NCBI RefSeq assembly: GCF_026155325.1
Contig: NZ_JAPFPW010000022.1
Span: 1 to 47,580, forward strand
Source: Desulfobotulus pelophilus
GTDB taxonomy: Bacteria > Desulfobacterota > Desulfobacteria > Desulfobacterales > ASO4-4
Length of the DNA: 47,580 nucleotides
Direction: 5' to 3'
The notes under the pieces are model-generated. The model was not told the origin of the DNA. It searched no databases and worked only from the letters and a program-made list of their open reading frames with translations. The first letter of the stretch is position 1, and every line of letters begins with the position of its first letter. The translations under genes and the position numbers were made by a program. Below are positions 6,556 to 15,325 of this stretch, piece after piece.

Positions 6556-8622
6556 TTATTCAGTAAGCTTTTTAGCCGCATCAATAATTTTTTGGGCTAT
6601 CTCGGAAGGTACCTCTTCATAATGAGAAAACTCTGATGTGAACGTACCACGTCCGCCGGTCATGGACGTAAGATCCGGTGCATATTTCTGTATTTCTGCC
6701 AGGGGAATCTGGGCGTTAATGGTTCCCGTCTTTCCTTCGGTATCCATGCCCATGACCCGTCCTCTGCGTGAGTTCAGATCCCCCATGATATCTCCCATAT
6801 AATCACTGGGAGCCTTGACAAACACATTGTAAATGGGTTCAAGAAGTACGGGTTTTGCCTCTTCCATTCCCTTTTTGTAGGCAAGGGAGGCCGCAATTTT
6901 AAAGGCCATTTCAGAGGAGTCGACAGCATGGTAAGATCCGTCATCAGCCGTGGCCTTGAAATCCACGCAGGGGAATCCGGCCAGTACTCCTTTCGAAGAG
7001 GCTTCAATGAGTCCCTTTTCCACTGCCGGGATGTACTGGCGGGGAATGGAGCCACCCACAATTTCATCACCAAACTGAAAGCCTTCCCCTCGGGGAAGGG
7101 GCTCAAAGCGAATCCAGCAGTCACCAAACTGACCATGTCCACCGGTCTGCTTCTTATGGCGACCCTGCACACGGACCTTGCGGGTAATGGTTTCCTTGTA
7201 GGGGATTTTTGGCGTTTTCAGTTCCACATCCACTTTGAATTTGCGCTTAAGCTTTTCCACAATGGTTTCAATGTGAACCTGTCCTACGCCATAAACCAGA
7301 ATCTCACTGGTCGTTGCGTTGCGTTCCAGCCGTATGGCCTTATCCTCCTCGGCCAGCCTTGCCAGAGAAGCAAATATTTTATCTTCATCTCCCTTTTTGG
7401 CGGCATAGGCGGCAAAACCCATGCAGGGAGCCAACGGTGCAACCTGGGGAAAGATCAGGGGACGGGATTCGTCACACAGGGAATCAAAGGTGCCTGTGTT
7501 TTTGAGTTTGGCAAAGGCTACAATATCACCGGGGCCTGCTTCTCCGATGGGCTTCTGCTGCTTACCGGCCATGACATAGAGCTGGGAGTAACGTTCTTTC
7601 TCATCTTTGCTTACATTGAGAAAGGTACCATCCTTGCCAAGGGTTCCGGAAACAACCTTGCAGATATTGAGAAGGCCTGCAAAGGGATCCACCACGGTTT
7701 TGAAAACAAATCCCGCAAAAGGCGCGGTTTCATCATAGGCAACAGCAAAGTCTTCCTCACCCTTACGGGCCATGCGGGGAGGATTATCCAATGGGCATGG
7801 GGTAGACTGAATGATAAAATCAAGAAGATACTCCATACCTGTACCGGTAAGGGCAGAGCCCAGAAGAACAGGAGCAAATACCCGGTTTGTTACGGCTTTT
7901 TTCAGACCGCCTGCCAGCTCTTCTGCTGAAAGTTCCTCCCCTTCCAGATAACGTTCCAGAAGATCATCATCGGCTTCGGCAATGGCTTCCACAAGGGCCA
8001 TACGTTCCGTTTCCACATGATCCTGCAGGTCAGGGGGAATGGGTGCTTTTTGGATTTTACCTTCCCCGCTAGAAGTAAAGGCCTGAAGAGTCATCAGATC
8101 CACATACCCTGTGCAGAGTTCATTTTCCATGATTGGCAGCTGAATTGTAACGGGCCGGATTTGCAGGAGGGATTCGGCTTCCTGAAGAATTTCTTCGAAA
8201 ACAGAGCGTTCCTTATCCATTTTATTGATAAAGAGGACCACGGGTTTCTGCTGCTCTGCGGCACTGACCATGGCTTCTTCCGTCTTCACACGGATGCCAT
8301 CCACGGCATCCACAATCAGAAGAACGGTTTCGGCAGCCTGTATGCAGAGGAGGGTATCGGAGAAAAAGTTGGCGTTGCCCGGAGTATCCATCAGCAGAAT
8401 GTCATGCTTTTTCCATGAAAGCCCGTGAAGCCCAGTGGATACACTGCCCCCGCGGGCAATTTCTTCCGGTTCAAAATCCATTACGGTATTGCCGTCTTCC
8501 ACTCGTCCCATACGGGAAAGAATCCCGTTGTCAAAGAGGAGGCGTTCTGCCAGAAGCGTCTTTCCAGATCCGCTATGACCGACCAGCGCGATATTCCGCT
8601 TGAATTTGGCTTTTTCGCTCAT
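6556..8622 (-). CDS. Elongation factor G-like GTPase (EF-G2/FusA2 type)
   Basis: A 688-residue translational GTPase with EF-G domain order: G domain (P-loop GHSGSGKT at 15-22, switch II DTPGN at 79-83, NKMD at 133-136), beta-barrel domain II, domain III, domain IV (KQTGGHGQFGDCWIRF, EF-G usually has GGRGQYG) and domain V. The P-loop and switch II differ from canonical EF-G (GHVDAGKT, DTPGH), which marks it as an EF-G-like paralogue rather than the main translocase. The catalytic histidine of switch II is Asn83. Paralogues of this class have been linked to ribosome recycling or rescue; its exact role here is unknown. The ATG at 8622 follows AGGAGG; the longer ORF start lacks this. It is the last gene of the xseA-tlyA run, 34 bp after tlyA. 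Confidence 0.88.
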   Translation of the reverse strand: MSEKAKFKRNIALVGHSGSGKTLLAERLLFDNGILSRMGRVEDGNTVMDFEPEEIARGGSVSTGLHGLSWKKHDILLMDTPGNANFFSDTLLCIQAAETVLLIVDAVDGIRVKTEEAMVSAAEQQKPVVLFINKMDKERSVFEEILQEAESLLQIRPVTIQLPIMENELCTGYVDLMTLQAFTSSGEGKIQKAPIPPDLQDHVETERMALVEAIAEADDDLLERYLEGEELSAEELAGGLKKAVTNRVFAPVLLGSALTGTGMEYLLDFIIQSTPCPLDNPPRMARKGEEDFAVAYDETAPFAGFVFKTVVDPFAGLLNICKVVSGTLGKDGTFLNVSKDEKERYSQLYVMAGKQQKPIGEAGPGDIVAFAKLKNTGTFDSLCDESRPLIFPQVAPLAPCMGFAAYAAKKGDEDKIFASLARLAEEDKAIRLERNATTSEILVYGVGQVHIETIVEKLKRKFKVDVELKTPKIPYKETITRKVRVQGRHKKQTGGHGQFGDCWIRFEPLPRGEGFQFGDEIVGGSIPRQYIPAVEKGLIEASSKGVLAGFPCVDFKATADDGSYHAVDSSEMAFKIAASLAYKKGMEEAKPVLLEPIYNVFVKAPSDYMGDIMGDLNSRRGRVMGMDTEGKTGTINAQIPLAEIQKYAPDLTSMTGGRGTFTSEFSHYEEVPSEIAQKIIDAAKKLTE

Positions 8623-8656
8623 CCAATTCCTCCTAAAGTAAAAAGGCTGTTTTCGT

Positions 8657-9517
8657 TTAAACGTCTCCCTCATGCGAACCGGAAGGCAGAGTTGGCGTGT
8701 CCCCAGTTCTGATGTGATCAGGACGCATCGCCGGTTCCTGAGATTCCGGGTATTCTTCTTTCTGTTGTGTTGCAGCCCTGGTCCAGAGAGGCAGGATAAA
8801 CTCCTGATTCCCTTTGGGGCCCTGTATGGGCGAGGCTATGGCAGTACCTGCGGAAAAGCCTTCCTGAATAAAAAAATCCTGAAGATCCCGGACCACCTTT
8901 GCCTGTTGCAAAGGATCCCGGACCACACCTCCTTTACCCACTTCTCCCTTGCCTACTTCAAACTGCGGTTTAACAAGGGCGAGAATACGGGCATCTTCTT
9001 TCAGAAATCTGCGACAGGCCGGAATGACAAGACGCAGAGAAATAAAACTTGTATCAATGGTGATCAGATCCAGAGGGATATCAACGGCGTTCTGGGGCAG
9101 ATGGCGGATATTGGTTCTTTCCAGAACAACAACCCGCGGATCCTGTCGCAGGCTCCATGCCAGCTGACCGTATCCCACATCCACGCTGAAAACCCGGGCA
9201 GCTCCTTCCCGAAGCAGAAGGTCCGTAAATCCTCCCGTGGAAGCCCCCACATCCATGCAATTCATTCCATTTACAGAAATATTCAGTTTGTCCAGAGCAG
9301 CCTTCAGCTTCAGAGCACCCCGGCTCACATAGGGGAAATCCGGTATTTCCGCCTGAATGTCCGCATCGGATGTCAGTTGAAATCCGGCTTTATCCATACG
9401 CTGACCATTCACCAGAACCTTTCCAGCAAGGATCAGTGCCCGGGCCCTTTCCCGGCTTTGAACCAGTCCTTTTTCCACCATAAGGCTGTCCAGCCGTTTT
9501 TTTGATACAGAGGCCAT
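8657..9517 (-). CDS. tlyA: TlyA-family rRNA 2'-O-methyltransferase
   Basis: A 286-residue protein with an N-terminal S4 RNA-binding domain (RLDSLMVEKGLVQSRERARALILAGKV split over residues 7-33) and an FtsJ/RrmJ-like Rossmann methyltransferase domain: RGALKL (catalytic Lys), DVGASTGGFTDLLL (SAM loop), TIDTSFISL (catalytic Asp) and LVKPQFE (catalytic Lys). TlyA proteins methylate 16S and 23S rRNA riboses, which affects capreomycin sensitivity in mycobacteria; some family members are annotated as haemolysins. The C-terminal 30 residues are hydrophilic and probably disordered. Its ATG overlaps the dxs stop in an ATGA, so it is translationally coupled to dxs. Confidence 0.9.
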   Translation of the reverse strand: MASVSKKRLDSLMVEKGLVQSRERARALILAGKVLVNGQRMDKAGFQLTSDADIQAEIPDFPYVSRGALKLKAALDKLNISVNGMNCMDVGASTGGFTDLLLREGAARVFSVDVGYGQLAWSLRQDPRVVVLERTNIRHLPQNAVDIPLDLITIDTSFISLRLVIPACRRFLKEDARILALVKPQFEVGKGEVGKGGVVRDPLQQAKVVRDLQDFFIQEGFSAGTAIASPIQGPKGNQEFILPLWTRAATQQKEEYPESQEPAMRPDHIRTGDTPTLPSGSHEGDV

Positions 9518-11397
9518 CAGGCTGCCGCTTTCTTTAAAAGATTCCGCGCTACCTGAACAATGCTGTGGGCATCCAGGCCACAGGCCTTTCTGAGTTCATC
9601 CGGATGTCCATGGGCCATGAACCGGTCCGGTATTCCCACTCGTTTCAGGGGGCAAATCAGGCCTTCTTCTGCAAAAAATTCCAGTACGGAACTGCCGAAA
9701 CCGCCCGCAGCCACGCCTTCTTCCAGTGTGATCACAGGTTTTTGGCTGGAGCCTATTTCCCTGAGCAGATCCTGATCAAGGGGTTTTAGGAATCTGGCAT
9801 CCACAACGGCCGCATCAATGCCTTCTTCCGCTAATATGTCCGCCGCAGAAAGGGCCTCCTGAACAGGTCGGCCCAGTGCCAGAAGGGTCAGATCCCTGCC
9901 ATTTCGCAAAACTTCTCCCTTGCCAATTTTCAGCGGTTCCGTTTCCCAGTTAACAGCCGCTCCTGTGCCCGCTCCCCTGGGATAACGTATGGCACAGGGA
10001 CCATTGTGGCCTATGCCGGTTTTCAGCATGGCAACCAGCTGGGCTTCATTTCTGGGAGCCATAATCACCAGGTTGGGAATGGGTCGGAGGAAAGCCATAT
10101 CGAAGAGACCATGGTGAGTAGGGCCATCGTCACCCACAAATCCTGCCCGGTCAATGGCGAAAAGAACGGGATGTCCGTCAAGGCAGACATCATGGATAAT
10201 CTGATCATAGGCCCGCTGCAGAAAGGTGGAATAGATGGCCACCACAGGCCGGTAACCCTCCGTTGCTAGGCCAGCGGCAAACGTGACCGCATGTTGTTCT
10301 GCTATACCCACATCAAAAAAACGATCCTTGTATTGTTTTGCAAAGGCGGAAAGACCGGTTCCCTCAGGCATGGCTGCTGTAATGGCCAGAAGGGCCGGAT
10401 TTTCTTCTGCCATATGGCAGATGGTTTGTCCGAAAATATCCGTATAGGCCGGAGCAGAAGGCGGGGAAGGGTGCTTGATTCCTGTCCGGATATCGAAGGG
10501 GGCAATACCGTGAAAAAGGGTAGGATTTTTTTCGGCTGGTGGATATCCCATTCCTTTTCGAGTGGTTACATGGAGAAGGACAGGCTCATCAAGGGTTTTG
10601 ATATTTTCCAGTATGTCAATCAGATGGTCCAGCCTGTGCCCGTTGATGGGGCCAAAATAATCAAAGTTAAAAGCCTCAAAGAGCATGCCGGGCGTAGTAA
10701 AAGCCTTGAAGGATTCTTCGGTACGTTTTGCCAGCTGATAGACATCATCGCCTATTTTAGGAAGTGACTTCAAAAATCTGCCGAATTCAGCGCGGAGGTC
10801 CTGAAGGTATTTGGCCGAAAATGTGCGGCTTAAAAAAGAAGACAGGGCTCCCACATTGGGTGAAATGGACATATCATTGTCATTCAGGATGACCAGAAGG
10901 TTCCCCCTGGAATCTCCTGCATGGTTGAGAGCCTCATAGGCCAGTCCTGCGGTCATGGATCCGTCTCCGATAACGGCCACAATCTTGTGGGCGTCTCCGG
11001 AAAGTTTTTTTCCATGGGCCATGCCCAGCCCGGCGGAAATGGATGTGCTGGAATGGCCTGTGCTGAAGGCATCATAGATACTTTCCGTAATACGGGGAAA
11101 GCCAGAAATGCCACCGGGTTTTCTTAGAGTATCAAAGGCCTGACTGCGGCCGGTAACAAGTTTGTGGGCATAGGACTGATGGCCCACATCCCATATAAGC
11201 CGGTCTCTGGGAGTGTCAAAGACATAGTGAATGGCAAGGGTCAGTTCCACTGCTCCGAGGCTGGAAGCAAGGTGACCACCATTTCGGGAAGTCACATCAA
11301 TAATTTTTGCACGAATTTCACTGGCAAGACGGGGAAGATCCGAACGATCCAGTTGTTTCAGGTCTGCCGGTGAATGGATGGTATCCAGTAAGGCCAA
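9517..11397 (-). CDS. dxs: 1-deoxy-D-xylulose-5-phosphate synthase
   Basis: A 626-residue thiamine-diphosphate enzyme that condenses pyruvate and glyceraldehyde-3-phosphate, the first step of the MEP isoprenoid pathway. Motifs seen: SSLGAVELTLAIHYVFDTP, WDVGHQSYAHKL, the ThDP-binding GDGSMTAGLAYEALN..NLLVILNDN, FDVGIAEQHAVTFAAGLA, and the transketolase C-terminal domain. I place the start at TTG 11397 because GAAGGAGT lies 8 nt upstream and the protein then begins ALLDTIHSPADLK, as family members do. The alternative ATG at 11439 overlaps the ispA stop (ATGA) but has no SD and adds 14 unrelated residues. The neighbour ispA acts later in the same pathway. Confidence 0.95.
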   Translation of the reverse strand: MALLDTIHSPADLKQLDRSDLPRLASEIRAKIIDVTSRNGGHLASSLGAVELTLAIHYVFDTPRDRLIWDVGHQSYAHKLVTGRSQAFDTLRKPGGISGFPRITESIYDAFSTGHSSTSISAGLGMAHGKKLSGDAHKIVAVIGDGSMTAGLAYEALNHAGDSRGNLLVILNDNDMSISPNVGALSSFLSRTFSAKYLQDLRAEFGRFLKSLPKIGDDVYQLAKRTEESFKAFTTPGMLFEAFNFDYFGPINGHRLDHLIDILENIKTLDEPVLLHVTTRKGMGYPPAEKNPTLFHGIAPFDIRTGIKHPSPPSAPAYTDIFGQTICHMAEENPALLAITAAMPEGTGLSAFAKQYKDRFFDVGIAEQHAVTFAAGLATEGYRPVVAIYSTFLQRAYDQIIHDVCLDGHPVLFAIDRAGFVGDDGPTHHGLFDMAFLRPIPNLVIMAPRNEAQLVAMLKTGIGHNGPCAIRYPRGAGTGAAVNWETEPLKIGKGEVLRNGRDLTLLALGRPVQEALSAADILAEEGIDAAVVDARFLKPLDQDLLREIGSSQKPVITLEEGVAAGGFGSSVLEFFAEEGLICPLKRVGIPDRFMAHGHPDELRKACGLDAHSIVQVARNLLKKAAA

Positions 11398-11435
11398 AGT
11401 ACAGACTCCTTCATCAAAACAAAAAGGCATAAGAC

Positions 11436-12341
11436 TCATTTTCTGCGTTCCAGTACATAGGAAGCCAGCAGTCGAAGGGAATCCGCTCCCGTACCAAAAT
11501 CCTTCAGGCTGTCCAGCGCACCCAGAATAAGTTCCGATGCCAGGGATTGTGTCGCCTCCAGGCCGAGCAGGGAAGGGTAGGTGGCTTTCTGACTCTGGGC
11601 ATCGGAGCCTGCCGCCTTGCCCATCTCCAAAGGATCTCCTGTCACATCAAGAAGATCATCCGTTACCTGAAAAGCCAGTCCCAGAAGACTGCCATAGAGA
11701 GAAAGGGACTGCATCTGCCGGGGGCTTGCTCCGGCCAGAAGGGCACCACTTTTTACGGATACTTCTATCAGTGCAGCCGTTTTCAGTTTGTGCAGGGTTT
11801 CCAGTTCCTCACGTTCTATTTTTCTGCCTTCGGAGGCAAGATCCAGCATCTGTCCTGCAACCATGCCCCGGGGACCGGCTGATCTGGCAATTTCTCCTAT
11901 GATCTCGATCAGAAGTCCGGGGTTTTTATGCTTGTGTTTCGAAGATGCCATGCATTCGAATGCAAAAGTCAGGAGGGCGTCTCCTGCCAGTATGGCCGTT
12001 CCTTCATCAAAGGCCCTGTGGCATGTGGGAATGCCCCTGCGAAGATCATCGTTGTCCATGGCCGGCAGGTCGTCATGGATGAGGGAATAGGTGTGGATCA
12101 ATTCGAGGCTGCAGGCCACCTCCCTGCACATCTCCATGGCATCCAGCCTGTTTTCCAGAATGGTTTCGGCTGCAGCCATACATAATACGGGCCGCAGCCG
12201 CTTTCCGCCGGCCATCAGAGAATGGAACATGGCTGCCTGAAGACGTGGGGAGGGAGAAGACATCCGAACAAGACATTCCTTAAGGGCATCTTCCATCCAT
12301 TGATGGCACTGCGCCAGATACGTCGCAAGGTCCGGATTCAT
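11436..12341 (-). CDS. ispA: Polyprenyl (farnesyl/geranylgeranyl) diphosphate synthase
   Basis: A 301-residue trans-isoprenyl diphosphate synthase that builds C15 (or C20) diphosphates from IPP and DMAPP for quinone and undecaprenyl carrier synthesis. Features: GGKRLRPVL (substrate-binding Arg), the first Asp-rich motif DDLPAMDNDDLRRG, GDALLTFAFE, and the second Asp-rich motif QVTDDLLDVTGD. The size and motif arrangement fit the IspA group. Its ATG overlaps the xseB stop (ATGA), and its own stop overlaps an in-frame upstream ATG of dxs, so it sits in the middle of a translationally coupled run. Confidence 0.93.
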   Translation of the reverse strand: MNPDLATYLAQCHQWMEDALKECLVRMSSPSPRLQAAMFHSLMAGGKRLRPVLCMAAAETILENRLDAMEMCREVACSLELIHTYSLIHDDLPAMDNDDLRRGIPTCHRAFDEGTAILAGDALLTFAFECMASSKHKHKNPGLLIEIIGEIARSAGPRGMVAGQMLDLASEGRKIEREELETLHKLKTAALIEVSVKSGALLAGASPRQMQSLSLYGSLLGLAFQVTDDLLDVTGDPLEMGKAAGSDAQSQKATYPSLLGLEATQSLASELILGALDSLKDFGTGADSLRLLASYVLERRK

Positions 12342-12577
12342 GTAAAGGATTCCTCTTCAGAAGGGGGAGACGGCAGAAAAGGCCGTTCTTCTCCTGACTC
12401 GGTGAGTTTGGTAAGTCTGGACTCCGCATCATCCAGACAGTCATTGCAATATTTGGAAAGTTTCATGCCGTCCTCAAATTTTCGGATAGCTTTTTCCAAA
12501 GGAAGATCACCCGTTTCCAGTTCTTCCACAATGCCCTGTAATTGCGCAAGGGCTTCTTCAAAGCTTTTTTTAGCCAT
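12338..12577 (-). CDS. xseB: Exodeoxyribonuclease VII small subunit
   Basis: 79 residues. FEEALAQLQGIVEELETGDL followed by PLEKAIRKFEDGMKLSKYC is the XseB coiled-coil signature; several copies of this subunit bind each XseA to form exonuclease VII, a single-strand-specific DNase. A short acidic, proline-rich tail is species-specific. Its start overlaps the xseA stop by 8 bp, with GAGGAAA upstream inside xseA, so subunit ratio is probably set by coupling. Confidence 0.93.
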   Translation of the reverse strand: MAKKSFEEALAQLQGIVEELETGDLPLEKAIRKFEDGMKLSKYCNDCLDDAESRLTKLTESGEERPFLPSPPSEEESFT

Positions 12578-13925
12578 GGTCTATTTCCTCAATACGGCAG
12601 TGGACGGTTCCGCTTGCCAGCAGAATTTCTACCCTGTCTCCAATGCAGAGATTTCGGGTGTGTTTGAGAACTGTCTGCCCGGGAAGGACACGGGCTACGG
12701 CATAGCCACGGTCCAGAATGGAAAAAGGACTCAGGTTTTCCAGCCGGAGGGTCAGATTTTTTGTGATCATGCGGTGCTGATGCAACTCACGCTCAAGAAG
12801 AAGATGGAGCCCCTTATGCAAGGTCGATAATGTTTCATGGTCCTTCTGCAACCGGCGTATCAACAGGGTAGGGGAGATGGCTTTCTGTGTCCATGAGGCC
12901 TGCCGTGCTTTCCATGTCAGCAGGCGTTGAAACCGCCGGATCAGTTTCTGTTCCGTATCATCGACGCGCATGCGACAAAGAGCCAGATGACGGCTGGGGT
13001 GCAGCAGTTTTTCCGTACGGTTACGATTTTTTTCCCTGAGCCGTTCCAATTGTTTTCTAAAGGCGTTTGTAAGCTGTTTTTCCATAGCAGAAAGCCTGGA
13101 TTGCAACTCCTTTTTGTGCGGAACAGCGGCTTCCGCTGCTGCCGTAGGGGTCGATGCCCTGTAGTCAGCTACAAAATCGGCAATGGTGAAGTCCGTTTCA
13201 TGACCCACTCCCGTGATAACGGGAATTTCGGAATTAAAAATGGAGCGGGCAACAGCCTCACTGTTAAAGGCAGCCAGATCCTCAAGGGATCCGCCGCCCC
13301 GGGCCAGGATGATAATATCACTGGCCCTCTTTTCATTAATCAGTGCAAAGGCCCGACAGATATCACCTGCTGCTTCCTGCCCCTGAACCCGTACCGGAGC
13401 TATTTCTATGGAGAGTGCAGGAAACCGGTTGCGTAAAACCTTGAGCATGTCATGGAGGGCGGCGCCATCCGGAGAGGTGATTAAACTGATGCGAAGGGGA
13501 AGAAAGGGAAGCTTTCGCTTGCAGGCAGCATCAAACAGACCTTCGGCCTCCAGACGGATCTTGAGCTGTTCAAAGGCCAGCTGGAGGGAGCCCGCGCCGG
13601 AAGGTTCCAGATATTCCAGAATGAGCTGGTAACTGCCCCGGGGAGAGTATACGGAAAGCCGTCCGAAACCGATGGCTTTGAGTCCATTTTCAACCTGAAA
13701 ACGGAGCTGGCGGTTCTGACCCCGGAACATAATGGCCGCTATCTGTGCTTCCTGATCTTTCAGGACAAAATACAGGTGTCCGGAAGAGGGTTTTGACAGA
13801 TTGGAAACTTCACCTGTAATCCATACAAAGGGATAGGCGGACTCCAGACGGGAACGGATATCCGAAGTGAGTTCGGATACGGTATGGATTTTTCGGGTTT
13901 CTTTTCCCAAAATATCTGTCCCCAT
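12570..13925 (-). CDS. xseA: Exodeoxyribonuclease VII large subunit
   Basis: A 451-residue catalytic subunit of exonuclease VII, which degrades single-stranded DNA from both ends. It has the N-terminal OB-fold (TVSELTSDIRSRLE..VWITGEVSNLSKPSSGHLYFVLKD), the catalytic core (LITSPDGAALHD, the glycine-rich ILARGGGSLEDL, VITGVGHETDFTIADFVAD and RASTPTAAAE), and a C-terminal coiled-coil and beta segment (ILDRGYAVAR). It is the first gene of the minus-strand run that continues through fusA-like; its promoter must lie in the AT-rich spacer 13926-14525, but I see no convincing element. The ATG at 13925 has only a weak SD. Confidence 0.95.
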   Translation of the reverse strand: MGTDILGKETRKIHTVSELTSDIRSRLESAYPFVWITGEVSNLSKPSSGHLYFVLKDQEAQIAAIMFRGQNRQLRFQVENGLKAIGFGRLSVYSPRGSYQLILEYLEPSGAGSLQLAFEQLKIRLEAEGLFDAACKRKLPFLPLRISLITSPDGAALHDMLKVLRNRFPALSIEIAPVRVQGQEAAGDICRAFALINEKRASDIIILARGGGSLEDLAAFNSEAVARSIFNSEIPVITGVGHETDFTIADFVADYRASTPTAAAEAAVPHKKELQSRLSAMEKQLTNAFRKQLERLREKNRNRTEKLLHPSRHLALCRMRVDDTEQKLIRRFQRLLTWKARQASWTQKAISPTLLIRRLQKDHETLSTLHKGLHLLLERELHQHRMITKNLTLRLENLSPFSILDRGYAVARVLPGQTVLKHTRNLCIGDRVEILLASGTVHCRIEEIDHG

Positions 13926-14373
13926 TTGAGTCTGTTGTGCCTTTCCCTAAGGGTAACAGCAGGAAGCATCACTTCTGTTTTTTTTGCTCAGGCTTCAAAC
14001 TTCCGAAGGCTTGCGCAGAAGCAGGTGCGGAAATGGTGCAAATCCTATGCTTTTTTAAAAAATTTGACAAGCGTTTCGGATCTCTTCATCCATATTCCTT
14101 TTTTATATAAAACCTATAATGTGCATTATGTAAACCAATATCAACGGAATGGTTGCTTTATCCGTTCCACCGTTTTGTACAGCCTTTTGAGTTCAGGACA
14201 GATGCTTTCCATCCTCCGCATTTGACAGCAGGATTTTTTTACAGCAAATGGCATCAAATTTTGATTCCAGTCCTTTTTTTCCCTTTTAATAATTATTCTC
14301 GCTGCTTCTCGTCTTTTTTTTTGTCTGTTTTTGTTTGAATATGGAAAAAAACAGCGCTTTTTTCCGACTTTTC

Positions 14374-14402
14374 TTGATTCGAAGGCCAGCCTTTCTTATA
14401 TT
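14374..14402 (+). promoter_or_regulatory. Candidate sigma-70 promoter for the BI-1 family gene
   Basis: TTGATT (14374-14379) and TATATT (14397-14402) are 17 bp apart; the -10 box matches five of six consensus positions. Transcription would start near 14409 and give a leader of about 117 nt that can fold (next entry). T-rich DNA at 14234-14332 lies upstream. Confidence 0.5.
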
Positions 14403-14425
14403 ATCCAGTTGAAAGACTGCAGAAA

Positions 14426-14488
14426 TTCAGGTTCTTCCGTGATCCTGAAAAAGAAAATCCATAGGGATTTTCTCCTGCCAGGAAAATC
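14426..14488 (+). promoter_or_regulatory. Leader with alternative hairpins
   Basis: First stem: TTCAGG (14426-14431) with CCTGAA (14444-14449). Second stem: AGAAAATCC (14452-14460) with GGATTTTCT (14465-14473), loop ATAG. The right arm of the second stem can instead pair with GAAAATC at 14482-14488, so two of the hairpins exclude each other. The ribosome-binding AGGAGG (14512-14517) comes just after. Whether this switches expression is not known. Confidence 0.35.
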
Positions 14489-14525
14489 AATGCAACGTGT
14501 AAACATACTTTAGGAGGAAAAAAGC

Positions 14526-15209
14526 ATGGAAAAGATCCTTGCTCCCAATGAAGCCACCCGCGCCCATGTGAACGGCTTTATTCAGAGTGTCTACAACTGG
14601 ATGGCCATTGGTCTTGCCGTTACCGGAGGTCTGGCTTATCTGGTTTCAGAGATGTTTGTGGTACCACCCGGTCTTTTTCTTATTCTTGTTGTTGCTCAGC
14701 TGGGAATGGTGTTCGTGCTTGCGGGTAAAATTCAGTCCCTTTCCGCTTCAACGGCCACGGGGCTTTTTGTTCTGTACGCGGCGCTCAACGGAGTCACCCT
14801 TTCCTGGATCTTTTTAGTTTATACCAATGCGTCCATTGTCTCCACATTCTTTATCTGTGCCCTGACCTTTGCCGCTGCCAGTGCCTATGGCATGGTGACC
14901 AAAAAAGATCTGACAAGTTTTGGTGGCTTTCTGATGATGGGACTCATTGGTATCATCATTGCCTCCGTGGTCAATCTTTTTCTGCGTAGCCCTGCTATGA
15001 CCATGATTGTCAGCTATATCGGCGTATTTGTTTTTGTGGGACTGGCTGCCTGGGATACACAGAAAATTAAGCAGATGGCACTGTCACAGCCTGCCGATCT
15101 GGATAACGCCACCCTGAGAAAAGGCGCTATTTTTGGTGCCCTCTCTCTTTACCTGGATTTCATCAACCTTTTTATTATGATGCTGCATATCTTTGGGAAC
15201 AGGGATTGA
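14526..15209 (+). CDS. Bax inhibitor-1 (BI-1/YccA) family inner-membrane protein
   Basis: 227 residues with seven hydrophobic helices and the short Asn-rich N-terminus (MEKILAPNEATRAHVNGFI) typical of bacterial BI-1 family proteins. The final helix pair has WDTQKIKQMA and GALSLYLDFINLFIMMLHIFG, the conserved family C-terminus. Relatives include E. coli YccA, which interacts with the FtsH protease, and Bacillus YetJ, a pH-dependent calcium leak channel; which applies here is unknown. AGGAGG is 8 nt before the ATG. The gene is a single transcription unit, bounded by a 600 bp AT-rich spacer and a strong hairpin. Confidence 0.9.
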   Translation: MEKILAPNEATRAHVNGFIQSVYNWMAIGLAVTGGLAYLVSEMFVVPPGLFLILVVAQLGMVFVLAGKIQSLSASTATGLFVLYAALNGVTLSWIFLVYTNASIVSTFFICALTFAAASAYGMVTKKDLTSFGGFLMMGLIGIIIASVVNLFLRSPAMTMIVSYIGVFVFVGLAAWDTQKIKQMALSQPADLDNATLRKGAIFGALSLYLDFINLFIMMLHIFGNRD

Positions 15210-15250
15210 TTGTACCAGAGATGGCAGGCACCCTAACGGCTACCTGATAA

Positions 15251-15292
15251 AACAGGCGCTGTTCCCCTGCTATAAGGAGAACAGCGCCTGTT
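15251..15292. terminator. Terminator hairpin between convergent genes
   Basis: AACAGGCGCTGTTC (15251-15264) pairs perfectly with GAACAGCGCCTGTT (15279-15292) over 14 bp; the loop is 14 nt. It lies between the BI-1 gene (+) and the mannose enzyme gene (-), so it can serve both. T-tracts are weak on either side. Confidence 0.7.
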
Positions 15293-15325
15293 CCGTATGC
15301 AAAAATCTTCCTGAGTTTGGCATGC

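Noticed and set aside
6928-7929. A 333-codon open frame on the plus strand
   Set aside because: It runs fully antisense to the EF-G-like gene, has no SD and its product has no protein-like pattern of motifs.
14115-14120. TATAAT box in the xseA/BI-1 spacer
   Set aside because: No acceptable -35 box stands 15-19 bp upstream on either strand reading; TTGACA at 14064 is too far away.
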